Below are positions 41,596 through 52,533 of a DNA stretch of 64,000 nucleotides, one piece after another. A program made the position numbers and the translations under genes. Numbering within the stretch: the stretch's first letter is position 1; every line of letters begins with the position of its first letter. Source of the stretch: Pseudoips prasinana (Eukaryota > Arthropoda > Insecta > Lepidoptera > Nolidae); the NCBI GenBank assembly GCA_951640165.1, contig OX621247.1, positions 34,756,001 through 34,820,000 on the forward strand, given 5' to 3'. The notes under the pieces were generated by a model. It made no database searches, was not told the DNA's origin, and saw nothing but the letters and a program-made list of their open reading frames with translations.

Positions 41596-42960
41596 GAATG
41601 AAACCAAACTTTTGCTTCACAGTTTGCTCTCAGTACACCCTCAGCTTACAGTGGCAATTGGGCGTGGATCTCAAGTAGGTCAATCTGCAGTTGAGTGGCG
41701 ATCTGTTTAAATAGGATGACTCTATTTTATCTTTACTTCTGCACAATCCCCATTTGGATGTTTACTTGTATTCACAAGGACATTCGGTTATATTGTTTTT
41801 AATGTTGTTTTTAGGGTTCCGTAACGTACTCTTATATGATCACTGTGTTGTCGATTTGTCTGACAAGACCTTTTATCCCAGGACGCACGAAAGTATCGAG
41901 TTGAAATTAAAATCATATACTCAAGTGTTCAGACCCTTGAAGCTGTGAAAAAAGACAAATTTCAAAGTTAACGTTGAAAAAAGAGACGACCGTTTATGCC
42001 TAACCTGGAACTTTTCAATACCTACCTATAACAAAAAAAATTAGGCATGTTATATCGTCTTATACTACAAGTATAGACATAGGTCCCAAAACTATGCATT
42101 TCTAATTAAATCGCAAAAATCAGGTATAGGTATATAAAAACTAAAATATATATAATTTGTACTTACAAATATGTACGTAGCCTACGGTGATTGAGTCCAA
42201 CTCGCACTTGTCCCGATTTTTACAACCACGTCGGCAAAATACCATACAACACACATGGTAATAATACCTATGACGCTAGTGGCTCACAGTATCACTCACG
42301 CGTTGCCGATCCTTTTCTTCATCCTAACAAGCTCAGGCGACCTAACTCACATCCAGGTCAACATGACCGAAATAAATTCTGTACACAGAAGCTGCTCAAA
42401 ATCAAAAAAATGTGCACTTGCCACTTAAATATAGCTACCGGGTAAGGCGACCCAGAGGTCTCATATAGAGTACCTAGAGCCTCATTTAGCCTACCTAAAG
42501 ACTCAAAATTTTGCTAATAAACTATGAAAATACTGTCTATCTAGCAAATATCACCAACTTATATTCCAAATATCCTTGGAAAAAAGTCAAAAGTTGAATG
42601 AAACAAGACAAATTTTAAGCAGATTCTCATTAATATGCATTCCGTATTAATATTAAGTTAAAAAAATTTATATTCGTGAACCTCGTAGCAATTTTTAAAG
42701 GCACGTGGTTTTCCGGGTCTACGTTCTCTAATGAATCTTAATGGGGAAACTTTTTTGTCACTTTTTTAAATTAATAAAAGAGAATTAGGAAAAGTTGCTG
42801 GACAGTTTTTAATTTTAAATGCTATAATATTTTTCGGTTTCAAGTTCGCACGGTATATACCTAAAGTAATTTCTATAATTTAACAAATTGAAGAGGATAT
42901 CTTCAATTTGTTTATTATTCTTGATTATTATGCGTTAAAATTTATGCGTATGGGTTTATA
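41596..42960. other. No gene; degraded GGGTTCCGTA repeat
   Basis: TTTTTAGGGTTCCGTAACG at 41,808-41,826 and 'gagtccaactcgcacttgtc' at 42,194-42,213 mark the two ends of a decayed copy of the moth repeat seen complete at 51,925-52,533. The rest is AT-rich DNA without recognisable coding. Confidence 0.55.
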
Positions 42961-42964
42961 CAGG

Positions 42965-43075
42965 GTGCCAGCTAACTCCATACCAAATTTTATTAAAATC
43001 GCTTCACCTGTTTAGCCGTGAAGAAGTAACAAACATACACACTCACAAACTTTCAACTTTATAATATTAGTGTGA
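42965..43075 (-). mobile_element. Lep1-type Helitron fragment (5' half)
   Basis: 'gccagctaactccataccaa' to 'taatattagtgtga' followed by T; 5' end on the minus strand is present, the 3' CTAG half is missing. Confidence 0.75.
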
Positions 43076-43083
43076 TGATCTTT

Positions 43084-43370
43084 TTTAGGGTTCCGTAGCC
43101 AAATGAAAAAAAACGGAACCCTTATAGATTCGTTATACCTGTCTGTCTGTCGATCCGTACGTCACAGTCACTTTTTTATAAGAGCTGTACTGTTGAAACT
43201 TGGTAAGTAAATGTACTCTGTGAACCGCATTAAGAATTTTACACAAAAATTGAAAAAGATCAATAATTTTGGGGGCTCCCCATATATAGAACTGAATCTC
43301 AAAAAAAATTTTTTCGTCGTACCCATTCATGTGAATAGGTCTTCAAAAATGATATTGAGGTTTCTACTAT
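43084..43370 (+). repeat. GGGTTCCGTA repeat, truncated copy
   Basis: Starts TTTTTAGGGTTCCGTAGCC with the 5' foldback (GGGTTCCG...CGGAACCC) and runs to 'gatattgaggtttctacta', where a second copy begins. Confidence 0.8.
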
Positions 43371-43638
43371 TATTTTTAGGGTTCCGTAACCAAATGGCAA
43401 AAAACGGAACCCTTATAAAAATAAATAAAATATGTTTATTTCGGGTAACTAATTGCGACCCATAGGCTGAAAATACAAACATAATAAAATACAAAAACAA
43501 AATTAATAATTAGAAATAACATAATAAAAATAAAAATAATAATAACACACACGATACTAATTGATTAAATTGATAAATAAAAATTTGTACATATAATTAA
43601 ATTAAATAACGCTATATTTAGATAGATTGAAATTACGC

Positions 43639-46440
43639 CTATATCCCACACTTTATGACTTGCCTCTGAGAGCAGTGCTGGATATAGGGGCAATCCAATC
43701 GATCCGCGATCATCATCAGGACAGTGTTAGAGCTGGCCCGGACTCTGCGCACCAGGGAGGCGCACCTTTTACGCATCGTAGCGTGAAAACAATCAGTGCG
43801 CGCATCCGCAAACATGCCCGAGGCGCTGCAGAAGGGGGGCAGCCTCAACACTCCCCTAAAAGCGTTATTATACTGAACGCGGAGGGCACTGTAGACCCGT
43901 TGCGAATATGTAGCCCATAGGGAACAGGTGTACAACGAGGTGCAGTATGCTCTGAAAAGCGTTATTTTTACTGCGACCGAACATCGTGCAAACCTGCGAC
44001 CCAACATGTTCGCCCTTCGCGACAGCGCCCTCCGTTCCCGTTCTATGTCAGCATGATCCTCGAGACCAACCGTCACTATATGCCCTAAATATTTGAAATT
44101 ATCAACCCTTTCAAGTTGAATACCATTCAGTTTTATAGGTGGTAGATAAGGTGGACATCTAGCACCGGCGGTCTCAAAGACCATGTACTGGCTCTTGCTG
44201 ACATTATATTTCAACCCATGGTCACAGGCGTATTTCTCACAAATCCGTATGAGTTTTTTCAAACCACAAATAGACGCACTTAGGAGCACAGTGTCATCTG
44301 CATAGGAAATGTTGTTGACACAGACATCGTCAATATGACAGCCGACACTGCGTTCACTGAGCTCGATGATCAGTTCGTTCATGTAGAGATTGAACAATGT
44401 GGAAGATGTCAGTCCCCCCTGCCTCACGCCACATTTTTGCCGATACGGATCCGACATTGCTCCCGCCCATCTGACGCTATTGACCTGGTGCGAATACCAG
44501 TACTTGAAAATTTTTACGAGTTCACGTGGTACCTTACTGTCTTCTAGTTTTTTCCATAAGATGTCATATGAGACAGAGTCGAAAGCCTTAGACAAGTCGA
44601 GAAAACACGCATAAACTGGAGTCTTGCGATTCGTGTAGTATCTGACAGTATGCTTAAGACACAATATTGCACTTTCTGTTGAGAGTTGTGGCCGAAAACC
44701 AAACTGATTATCGTGCAGCTTTGTATAGTTTTGTAATTGTGAATTAAGCAAACCGTCAAACACTTTAGACATGACCGTGGCTAATGAAATAGGCCTATAG
44801 TTATTTTTGTCAGCTAAATCTCCAGTTTTGTTTTTAACTATAGGCACTACTATTGTTTTCATTAGGTCCATAGGCAGATAAGAGTGACTCACGCACAGCG
44901 AGTAGAACATTGCTAGTACTCTAGATGTATGAGGGCCACCGTGCTGGAGGTGTTCGATGCTCAGGCCGTCATGGCCTGGGGATTTTCCCCTTTTCATGTC
45001 CTTGAGAACTTTAGCCACATCTTTAGCATTAAATATTATGCTCACCCCTTCGCATGATGGTGTCATAGCATCCATGCCTACCGTCGATTTTAAAACCGGC
45101 TGTACAGAAAAATGGTCCTTAAAAATATTTGCTATGTCCTTGTGGTCATTCACCCCATCGATGCTCACAGGCAAGCCAGGGCGCACGCTTAACTGGTTAG
45201 TGTGTTTCCAAAAACCTCGGAAGTCTCCTTTGGAATGCTTTTCAGCAAGGGTATCCATTTTTATTTGGTCCTGATTATTTTGGCACCATTTCAGACGTGA
45301 TTTAAATACCCTTCTGGTTTGCCACATATCATCATAAATGAAACCAGACTTTGGTTTACCACACGCAACCCATTCAAGGAACTTTACCCTGGCCTGTCTG
45401 TGCGCATCGGCGACGTGCCTGTTCCACCCCGCTATGCGTGACCCCCTCCTCTCGGCCCCCGTGCTTCCTCGACTCGCCAAGGATGCGCTACGAAGGGCGG
45501 TCACAATATGCGAGTATAGTTTGTCGAGCACATGCCTGTGACCAGACTGGTTACAGAAACCTTTTGCACAAGTTATACACTCTACAGGAAAGTCAATATT
45601 TCTCAAGCGTTTATGACACTCGGTTGTAAACTTTGTAATCTGATCCTTGTTTCTTTCCCCCCATACTACACCATTGTTATTACACTTTATTTTAAAATTT
45701 GATTTGGGTGTCAATAAAGCTAAATTACACTCAACAATGAGAGGAAAATGGTCAGACCACAAAGTGTCATATTTTACATACACATTTGTGACGCTTACTT
45801 TAGCAGATTCCGTTACTATACAGTGATCTAACCAGCTACAAGATCCGTGCGCCTCACTAATAAAAGTGTACGTATCCGAATCGGAACCCAAAAATTCGAC
45901 ATCAACACAAGACCAACATTGCTCGGTACAAAAATTTATAAGTTCATTGTAAAATAATTCATTCAAATCTGCATTATAATCCCCTAGCATAAACACAGAT
46001 TCGACACCATAGTGTTCAACAATAGCACTTACCGTGCTTAAGCAGTCCGTAAAATCCGGTAATTTCTCCACTGTATTTGTTGGCATATAAATACTCATAA
46101 CTATCACAGGTCGATCGTTAGTCATAATTTTTATTGCACACACACGAGCATTATTGCAACTTAACACTGACACTTGTTGGAATACACTACTTCTCCACAA
46201 TAGGGCGACACCACCAAAAGGTCTTCCTTTTAAAATGCCCATGCTTGTATCCATAGCCGACGTGCCTGTGTATCCGAAACCACTGTCAATTCCGCTCAGA
46301 AAAGGTATTTCCTCAGGCAGTAACCAAGTTTCTTGCAACGCAATCAAATCACAGTCGCGGCACAACTCTCTGACACTGTACAGAGAACGTTTAACGTTCT
46401 TACAATTAAAACTAGCTAGTCTACATGGAAGCTTATTCAT
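43639..46440 (-). CDS. LINE E ORF2: endonuclease and reverse transcriptase, intact
   Basis: 933 aa, no stops. Endonuclease: LASFNCKNVK (N12), IALQETWLL (E37), MLGDYNADL (D154, N156), LWSDHFPL (S229 to H231). Reverse transcriptase: KNNYRPISLATVMSK, ACFLDLSKAFDSV (D615), KCGVRQGGLTSSTLF (670-683), ISYADDTVLL (YADD 713-716), FKYLGHIV. The C-terminal part has a conserved TSLYTCSLWATYSQ then NNAFRGVLRLPPFCSAS, then ends near VIKCGI. Starts at ATG 46,440 inside the last codons of ORF1. Clade not fixed: it lies in the Jockey/CR1/L2 group by eye. All catalytic residues are present. Confidence 0.92.
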   Translation of the reverse strand: MNKLPCRLASFNCKNVKRSLYSVRELCRDCDLIALQETWLLPEEIPFLSGIDSGFGYTGTSAMDTSMGILKGRPFGGVALLWRSSVFQQVSVLSCNNARVCAIKIMTNDRPVIVMSIYMPTNTVEKLPDFTDCLSTVSAIVEHYGVESVFMLGDYNADLNELFYNELINFCTEQCWSCVDVEFLGSDSDTYTFISEAHGSCSWLDHCIVTESAKVSVTNVYVKYDTLWSDHFPLIVECNLALLTPKSNFKIKCNNNGVVWGERNKDQITKFTTECHKRLRNIDFPVECITCAKGFCNQSGHRHVLDKLYSHIVTALRSASLASRGSTGAERRGSRIAGWNRHVADAHRQARVKFLEWVACGKPKSGFIYDDMWQTRRVFKSRLKWCQNNQDQIKMDTLAEKHSKGDFRGFWKHTNQLSVRPGLPVSIDGVNDHKDIANIFKDHFSVQPVLKSTVGMDAMTPSCEGVSIIFNAKDVAKVLKDMKRGKSPGHDGLSIEHLQHGGPHTSRVLAMFYSLCVSHSYLPMDLMKTIVVPIVKNKTGDLADKNNYRPISLATVMSKVFDGLLNSQLQNYTKLHDNQFGFRPQLSTESAILCLKHTVRYYTNRKTPVYACFLDLSKAFDSVSYDILWKKLEDSKVPRELVKIFKYWYSHQVNSVRWAGAMSDPYRQKCGVRQGGLTSSTLFNLYMNELIIELSERSVGCHIDDVCVNNISYADDTVLLSASICGLKKLIRICEKYACDHGLKYNVSKSQYMVFETAGARCPPYLPPIKLNGIQLERVDNFKYLGHIVTVGLEDHADIERERRALSRRANMLGRRFARCSVAVKITLFRAYCTSLYTCSLWATYSQRVYSALRVQYNNAFRGVLRLPPFCSASGMFADARTDCFHATMRKRCASLVRRVRASSNTVLMMIADRLDCPYIQHCSQRQVIKCGI

Positions 46441-47722
46441 TTCGGTTCTTATTTAAGCCATCAACAGTTGCAGTTCTGTTCGTGTTCGGATGTTTAAAAT
46501 TCACAAACCGTCGGAATACAATACCACTAGGCCATATGTTTTCATCTAGGAATAGAGGCAACTTCGATTCAGATACAAAGAATTTGTATGCCTTATGATC
46601 TTTTTCCCTACGCATATGTATTCGCTCTAAACATACCGTTTCTTGTGTTTTCGTTTGAATGTATTTCAATATATCATTTTCAGAAGTATCGATGTGAATG
46701 TTGGTAATAAATATGGGGGTTTTCCTGTCGGCCGCTCTAAAGGTACAATTCATGTCACGAGCTATCCCTGACTTGCCTAGGTAACGATATTTAGGCCTGT
46801 TTTTACCATACCAAACCTTTTGCCAGCTTCCCGCACTATTATTATACACATCCTGTGACGTTCCGTTGATATATGTCTCATTACTCCGCTCAATCATACT
46901 CGTACTACGGTTATCAGTTGTAATCAGCTGACTTATATTCTCTACGGCAGTCGCCGGCGGGCTCGGCCACTGAGGTAACGTCACACCTGCGCCGGGCAGA
47001 CCGGTTTCGCATTCACTAGGCTCGTGATGTATGTGGCCTGCACCGCTCAACGCTGTCGACGGTTGTCGCGGGTTGCATGAGTTGAGTTCTAACTGTTTTT
47101 TACCCACCTGCAGACTTTGACAATATTGATTTTGTGTTTTATTCAAAATTACGTCTTTGTTATTAACGGTTTGGTTGCGATAAGGTTCATTCAGTCGGTT
47201 TTCTTGTACAGGATCATTTACTGTTAAATCCACGTTCGTTGTAATTGTAGATTTAGGACATGGTGAAATATTTCTACTACTCAGTAATTTTTCCTTGAAA
47301 TCCCTCAGGTCTTCTTGAGTAACATACCGTGACTTCATATCTTCAATTGTAGCTTGTAGTCGAGAAATATTTTTCAAAAGGTTCGCGCAATCCAAATGAT
47401 TGAAATCGAGGGGTGGCAATCTATCAAGTTCTCGAGCCACGAACACTGGTATTTCGTCAGGATCAGCGGACTTGAATAAATTTATAATGTCCGACAAGTT
47501 TCTTTCCTCCTTACCCTTGTTTTTCCGTAGGATGTTTCGCGAGCTCGTTTGTACAGAATCAAATAAAAGGGTTTTCGAGTTTTTTATTTGTTCAGTACTA
47601 AACGCTGAGGTACAGATCCGAACCATAGTCTCTTCGTCCATAACCGACACTTTATTTTGAATGTACGATAACATTTCATCGATTACTATGTTACACTGCG
47701 TACACTTTAGAACATTCGACAT
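46433..47722 (-). CDS. LINE E ORF1: nucleic-acid-binding protein, intact
   Basis: 429 aa. N-terminus has CTQCNIVIDEMLSYIQNK (a CxxC) and a helical region MDEETMVRICTSAFSTEQI, with IPVFVARELDRLPPL and a short coiled-coil region (LLKNISRLQATIEDMKSRY). The middle (170-330) is low-complexity and polar. The C-terminus, PIFITNIHIDTSENDILKYI then KFFVSESKLPLFLDENIWP, reads like an RRM-type fold common in insect LINE ORF1 proteins. It would coat the element RNA. It ends with TAA overlapping the ORF2 start (ATGAATAA). Confidence 0.88.
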   Translation of the reverse strand: MSNVLKCTQCNIVIDEMLSYIQNKVSVMDEETMVRICTSAFSTEQIKNSKTLLFDSVQTSSRNILRKNKGKEERNLSDIINLFKSADPDEIPVFVARELDRLPPLDFNHLDCANLLKNISRLQATIEDMKSRYVTQEDLRDFKEKLLSSRNISPCPKSTITTNVDLTVNDPVQENRLNEPYRNQTVNNKDVILNKTQNQYCQSLQVGKKQLELNSCNPRQPSTALSGAGHIHHEPSECETGLPGAGVTLPQWPSPPATAVENISQLITTDNRSTSMIERSNETYINGTSQDVYNNSAGSWQKVWYGKNRPKYRYLGKSGIARDMNCTFRAADRKTPIFITNIHIDTSENDILKYIQTKTQETVCLERIHMRREKDHKAYKFFVSESKLPLFLDENIWPSGIVFRRFVNFKHPNTNRTATVDGLNKNRNE

Positions 47723-47899
47723 GATTATTTACTCTTAATATCTGCGCACCGTCATGAGTCAAAATCACGCGTGCGACACGGATGAATGCGCGCGCAAGAC
47801 TGGGATATTACTGGGATATTACTGGGACTTATAGATTCGTCATGTCTGTCTGTCTGTCTGTCTGTCCGTCCGTATGTCACAGCCACTTTTTTCCGAAAC

Positions 47900-48095
47900 T
47901 TCTCTTCTTCTTCTTAGCGTTTCGATGGCAAACTCGTCAAATTTTTGTGGCCCAGAACGTGGCCACACTGATTGCCCTGCTTGTGGCACTTTTAAGATCG
48001 TGCCATGAACATGTGGCAGGGCAGGCTGGGCAAGCTGTTAGATGGGCCATGGATTGGACCGATGCTCCGCAAATACAGTCCATTTTGGGGTTGTT
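47900..48095 (-). pseudogene. LINE 3' end (CCHC-like C-terminus) with CGAAAC duplication
   Basis: 196 bp between CGAAAC copies (47,894-47,899 and 48,096-48,101). On the minus strand it encodes CICGASVQSMAHLTACPACP...ISVATFWATKI then stop, the Cys/His end of a LINE polymerase, followed by a GAA-repeat 3' tail (47,900-47,917). A heavily 5'-truncated retrotransposed copy of a LINE otherwise absent from this window. Confidence 0.82.
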
Positions 48096-48513
48096 CGAAA
48101 CTATAAGAGCTATAATGTTGAAACATGGTAAGTACATGTATTCTGTAAACCGCATTAAGATTTTTACACAAAAATAGAAAAATAACAATAATTTTGGGGG
48201 TTCCCCACACATAGAACTGAAACTCAAAAATTTTTTTTTCATTGTACCCATACATGTGGGTTATTTAAGGATAGGTCTTTAAAATGATATTGAGGTTTCT
48301 AATATATTTTTTTCTTACCTGAATAGTTTGCGCGTACGACACTTCTAAAGTGGTAAAATGAGTGTCCCCCCCCCCCTGTAAGTTCTAAAATAAGAGAAGG
48401 ATAAAACTAAAAAAAATATATGATGTAAACTAAATTTACCTTTCATTTAATCAACTAAAATACTTGCTGGTACGGAACCCTGCATGGGCGAGTCCGACTC
48501 GCACTTGGCCAGT

Positions 48514-49305
48514 ATTAATTTTTTACCTTACCTATGCTTTCCTACTGTTAGGCACAGGCCTCCCTGACCAACTACCGAGCTATGCTCCAATGCGTTTGAG
48601 GCCGACTTTAATGACACCGTCTATTTTTGTGCATCCACGTAGTGGATCCTGGTCTACTTTACCTGGGCAGATATTCGGCCAACATCCAACCAGGGGAGCG
48701 AATCATATTAATTGATTATATTTTATGTAGAATATTACCTATCTAGTAATAATGATAGCACTATTCCTTAAAAGTATTAGACACTTTTGAACTCCTGCAA
48801 TCGACTATGTAACAAGCTTTTATTAAAATATCGGATTAAAAGCATCTGCTGCGAGATGTGAGCATAATTTTTTTAATAATACAAATTCATTTATTTAAAT
48901 TAAATCAAAATAAATGAAATTACAATTTCAATATTTGATAACCTGATTAAAATTTATTTTTGATTACATCACCACAAACACAAAAAAGGAAATCTCTCCT
49001 ACATCTTATACATAATATGTAGGTATGTAACTGAGGAAAAGATGTAACCTCCGCCAATACCACAGGAAAAGTCCGTAACCTACAAGGAAACATCGCTAGA
49101 AAACTGTGACTACTGGCCCGCATTATTAAACCCTATATAACTCTTCCTATTACTTACTTATTGGTGCTGAAATAGTCTACAGACTTGCAAATATTTCAGC
49201 AGCACGGCAGAACCAAGGCAGCCGCAATTGTGCCTATTGTTATTTTATTCATTCATTTTATTTCCTAAACCGCCAGAAAAATATGTGTTAGCCTACTACT
49301 AATTC
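48514..49305. other. No gene recognised
   Basis: 'ttaggcacaggcctccctga' near 48,549 is a weak RTE/SINE-like trace. The remainder is AT-rich and unassigned. Confidence 0.4.
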
Positions 49306-49309
49306 CTAA

Positions 49310-49580
49310 AAAAAGGACAAGTGGGCTAAGGATGTGACCGAATGGTGTCCAAGACAACACAAAAGAAAGAAAGGGAGACAACGTCGAAGATGGGAAGACG
49401 ACATGAAAAGAATAGCAGGAGCCACATGGAGAAGGAAGACACATGACCGCATTTTATGGCAAGCTTTAGGGGAGGCCTATGCTGAATAGCAAGACAATCT
49501 TCGCGAAACTGGTGTCGATATCAAAGAGATTGTATACAATTTTATAAGATTGTTAAATAAAGGCTTTATTATTTCAAATT
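49310..49580 (+). pseudogene. LINE C-terminus and 3' end
   Basis: Plus strand encodes KWAKDVTEWCPRQHKRKK, then RQRRRWEDDMKRIAGATW and THDRILWQALGEAYAE before TAG at about 49,488-49,490, the conserved tail of an RTE-like LINE. It ends with AATAAAGGCTTTATTATT at 49,556-49,573. 5'-truncated. Confidence 0.75.
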
Positions 49581-49659
49581 ATTTATTTAAAGTTCTTATT
49601 TTTTACATATTTATATCTATAAAATTGAAATAAAAAAGAAAACAATAATATATAAATAA

Positions 49660-50516
49660 ATATGAAAAAAAATAGAGGTCCTCCAGCGGCGAGGTTTGAC
49701 GCCCTAGGCCGCCGGTGGTCAGGGCGACAGAGTAAGGAACCTTCTCACACTGCGTGCCGTTCCCATTATTGCCGCCTTTTGTATCCGACCCTTGACCCAG
49801 TGATCTAGCGAAAGCCTCTTAAGATGTTGGTCGAGGCTCTTCGCTATGAGACCGTTTACGGAGACGACTATCGGGACAATTATTGTTGAGTCCACATCCC
49901 ACATGGCGGTAACCTCGTGAACCAAATCTAAGTATTTTGACAACTTGTCAGTCTCGGCTCTTACGACGTTATCGTCAAATGGGACAGTGATATCAACAAT
50001 AAATTCCCGGCGCTCCAACCGGTCTACCAAAACGATATCAGGCTTATTGGCAACAATAGTCCTGTCTGTAATGATAGACCGGTCCCAGTAGAGTTTGGCA
50101 CAACCGCTTTCGAGAACTGGTTCCGGTACGTACTTGTAGTACGGCACTTCGGAGTCTACAAGACCATACCGAAGAGCAAGCTGCTGGTGGATAATCCTGG
50201 CAACTTGGTTATGCCTGTGCAAGTACTCGCCGTTGGCAAGATAGGAACAACCGGAAACAATGTGTCTGATGGACTCTCCGGGACGGTGACACGCCCGACA
50301 AATGTCGATGGTACCGTCCTTGAAGATGTGCTTCCGATAGTTCCTCGTCTTGACAACTTCATCAGCAATTGCACAAGCAAAACCTTCAGTTTCACCAAAT
50401 AGGTCACCAAAACGTAGCCAGGCCACAGATGCTTGTAAGTCCACATGAGCACTATGTAGGGCCTGGTGGAACCTACCATGAAGCACCTTGCTCTTCCATA
50501 CGTCAATTCGATCGCT
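49660..50516 (-). pseudogene. LINE C-terminus with restriction-like endonuclease domain
   Basis: The frame from 50,516 to the stop at 49,719 begins IDVWKSKVLHGRFHQAL. It has a zinc-knuckle-like ICRACHRPGESIRHIVSGC (CxxC, H, C), a linker HRHNQVARIIHQQLAL, then NKPDIVLVDRLERREFIVDI, matching the KPD-x(12-14)-D/E signature of the restriction-like endonucleases of R2/R4/NeSL-type LINEs, and ends GTARSVRRFLTLSP. No stop within about 265 codons, although the reverse transcriptase is missing because the copy is truncated at an AAT microsatellite (50,519-50,535). All other LINEs here with a visible nuclease use an apurinic type. Confidence 0.7.
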
Positions 50517-51924
50517 TTATTATTATTATTATTAATTCCTAAAAATATCAATAACTCCAGAACACATGGTATTTATAACTCAAATTAATGAAAGGTCTTC
50601 GTCGCATGAATTATAGAATTCAAAAATATATATTGAACACATAATAGTATTTAAAAATAATTTACAGAGATATTTATAATTCGTCGCGTGCAGGCTCGCC
50701 TGTATGCAAGAAATGTAACTTTGAACTTAAACTTATTCTAGAGTTTATGGCACCCCTTAGACATAGTTTACGAATAATATTTAAATGGTATCATGAACTC
50801 TAGAACTAACCTGCATGCAACAAAGAACATTAATTTATTTGAGGTCTGCTTAAATTACCAAATTCCTGGAAATTACTCTTGTTATAGTATAAGATATATT
50901 AAATGACGTTTTCTACATACACTGGGAAAAAAATGCGTATTATAACAAAAAGACGTGTGGCACTCGGAGACTGCCGCGGTAAAGCTATTGCATTGCATTT
51001 TTTTATCAACTTATGCAATTATAATTATTTTTTATTTTATAATACTGCATTTGTGATAATAATAATAAAATGAATGTATATAGAGTATTAACTCATTTAC
51101 TTTCACTATTTTTTCGTGACTTTCTTCATTAATAAATGCACTTGGTTTATTCATATTTAAAACACTTTGTACACAAATTATACGAGTACAGATATTCACT
51201 GTTGTACGTAGATGATAAATACCAATACACCTATATACTTTCTCACAAACAGCTGATTACAGTAGTTTTCCAATACAACCAATGCCACCTAAAGGCGGGT
51301 TGCTGAACTAAAGAGACAAGCGTGATATTTCAAAAAGTCATTAAATGTTCTGGTATTTATCGATAGATGGCGGTCGGAGTGGGGGGTGTTAGGTTTTTTT
51401 CGTTACGGAATTTCTGGATTCGGTCCCCACGCTCAAGGCCCGCGATAGAAGCTATGCAATAGCTTAAAAAGGCAACAAAACTCAGTAATCTCAAAAGTCG
51501 GACCTACTAACATGTGATACCCAGTACCCTAACGACAGGTTTCGTGGTGTTGCATAGTTTTTATGATACATATGAGCGAAGTACTTACTCCATTATAAAA
51601 TACATTGAGTACTAATGACTTAATGTTAGTTGCAGTGTGCCAGTCAGAAAGCATAAAACAAAATAGAAATGTTTCGGAATGCGTAAATGAAGTCCTTTCA
51701 TTATGAGGGTATCATATGAAAGGGCTTCATTAGCGCATTTCTCTTGACCGTACGTACTTTAAAATTGATGACCGCCCACTACAGCCTTTTTGCATTATAA
51801 ATATAACTTTATTTTATTTTTATCTTATAAATTGTACGTCGTTAGCATTAGTAGATGCTGAAATATACCACTGTGGCATACGGACGAACGGAATGAATCG
51901 CATCTTATGGATTCTGTTTTACTA
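50517..51924. other. No gene; one small palindrome
   Basis: AT-rich. 'gcaggctcgcctgtatgcaa' (50,691-50,710) and 'cgatagatggcgg' (51,361) are the only notable words. An imperfect palindrome lies at 51,678-51,739 (AATGCG...CGCATT, arms about 24 bp). Confidence 0.5.
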
Positions 51925-52533
51925 ATTTGGTACCGAATTCAAAAAGAACGGACCAGTGCGTTTCGTCGGACTCGCCCTTGAAGGGTTCCGCAGCAGCAAG
52001 TATTTCAGTTGATTAAATGAAAGTTAAATTCCGGTTTACGATTTAAGACGTATAAAAAAAATACTTGCTAGATCTCGTTCAAACCTATTTTCGTCGTTAG
52101 TTTGCATGGTAATGTACATAATATTTTTTTTTTTTAGTTTTATCTTTCCCTTATTTTAGAAGTTACAGGGGGGGGGGTCACTCATTTTACCACTTTGGAG
52201 TTGTCTCTCGCGCAAACTGTTCAGTTTAGAAAAAAATGATATTAGAAACCTTCATCATTTTTGAGAACCTACCCCCTACCTATACCCCACACGTATGGGT
52301 ACGATGAAAAAAAAATTTTGAGATTCAGTTCTATGCATGGAGACCCCCCAAAATTATTGTTATTTTTGTGTGAACATCTTAATGCGGTTTACAGAATACA
52401 ACTACTTACCAAGTCTCAACTGTACAGCTCTTATAGTTTCGGAAAAAAGTGGCTGTGACATACGGACGGACAGACAGACATGACGAATCTATTAGGGTTC
52501 CGTTTTTTGCCATTTGGCTACGGCACCCTAAAA
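51925..52533 (-). repeat. GGGTTCCGTA repeat, full copy
   Basis: On the minus strand: TTTTTAGGGTGCCGTAGCC (52,533), foldback CGGAACCC, GTCTGTCTGTCCGTCCG, and 'tggggtataggtagg' text, a C-run (52,169-52,177 as G on plus), then 'acccttcaagggcgagtccg' to about 51,970. The 3' end is diverged. Reference for the split copy at 43,371-48,513. Confidence 0.8.

Larger units (their letters stand above)
43418..47827 (-). mobile_element. LINE E, full-length two-ORF LINE (4.4 kb)
   Basis: Flanked by CTTATA at 43,412-43,417 and 47,828-47,833 within a repeat whose uninterrupted form is known from this window. On the minus strand: 5' end with three CCCAGTAATAT-like copies, ORF1, ORF2 overlapping by 8 nt, an AT-rich 3' UTR of about 220 bp and an end AAATAAACATATTTTATTT. 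Both frames are open, so it may be competent or recently so. Confidence 0.85.
43371..48513 (+). repeat. GGGTTCCGTA repeat, full copy split by LINE E and a LINE tail
   Basis: The head is 43,375-43,417, and the repeat continues at 47,828 (CTTATAGATTCGTC), is broken again at 47,900-48,095, and ends 'ccctgcatgggcgagtccga' then CTCGCACTTGGCC at 48,508. Removing both inserts gives one copy of about 540 bp, like 51,925-52,533. Nature unknown; hairpin-like head, no coding. Confidence 0.8.
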
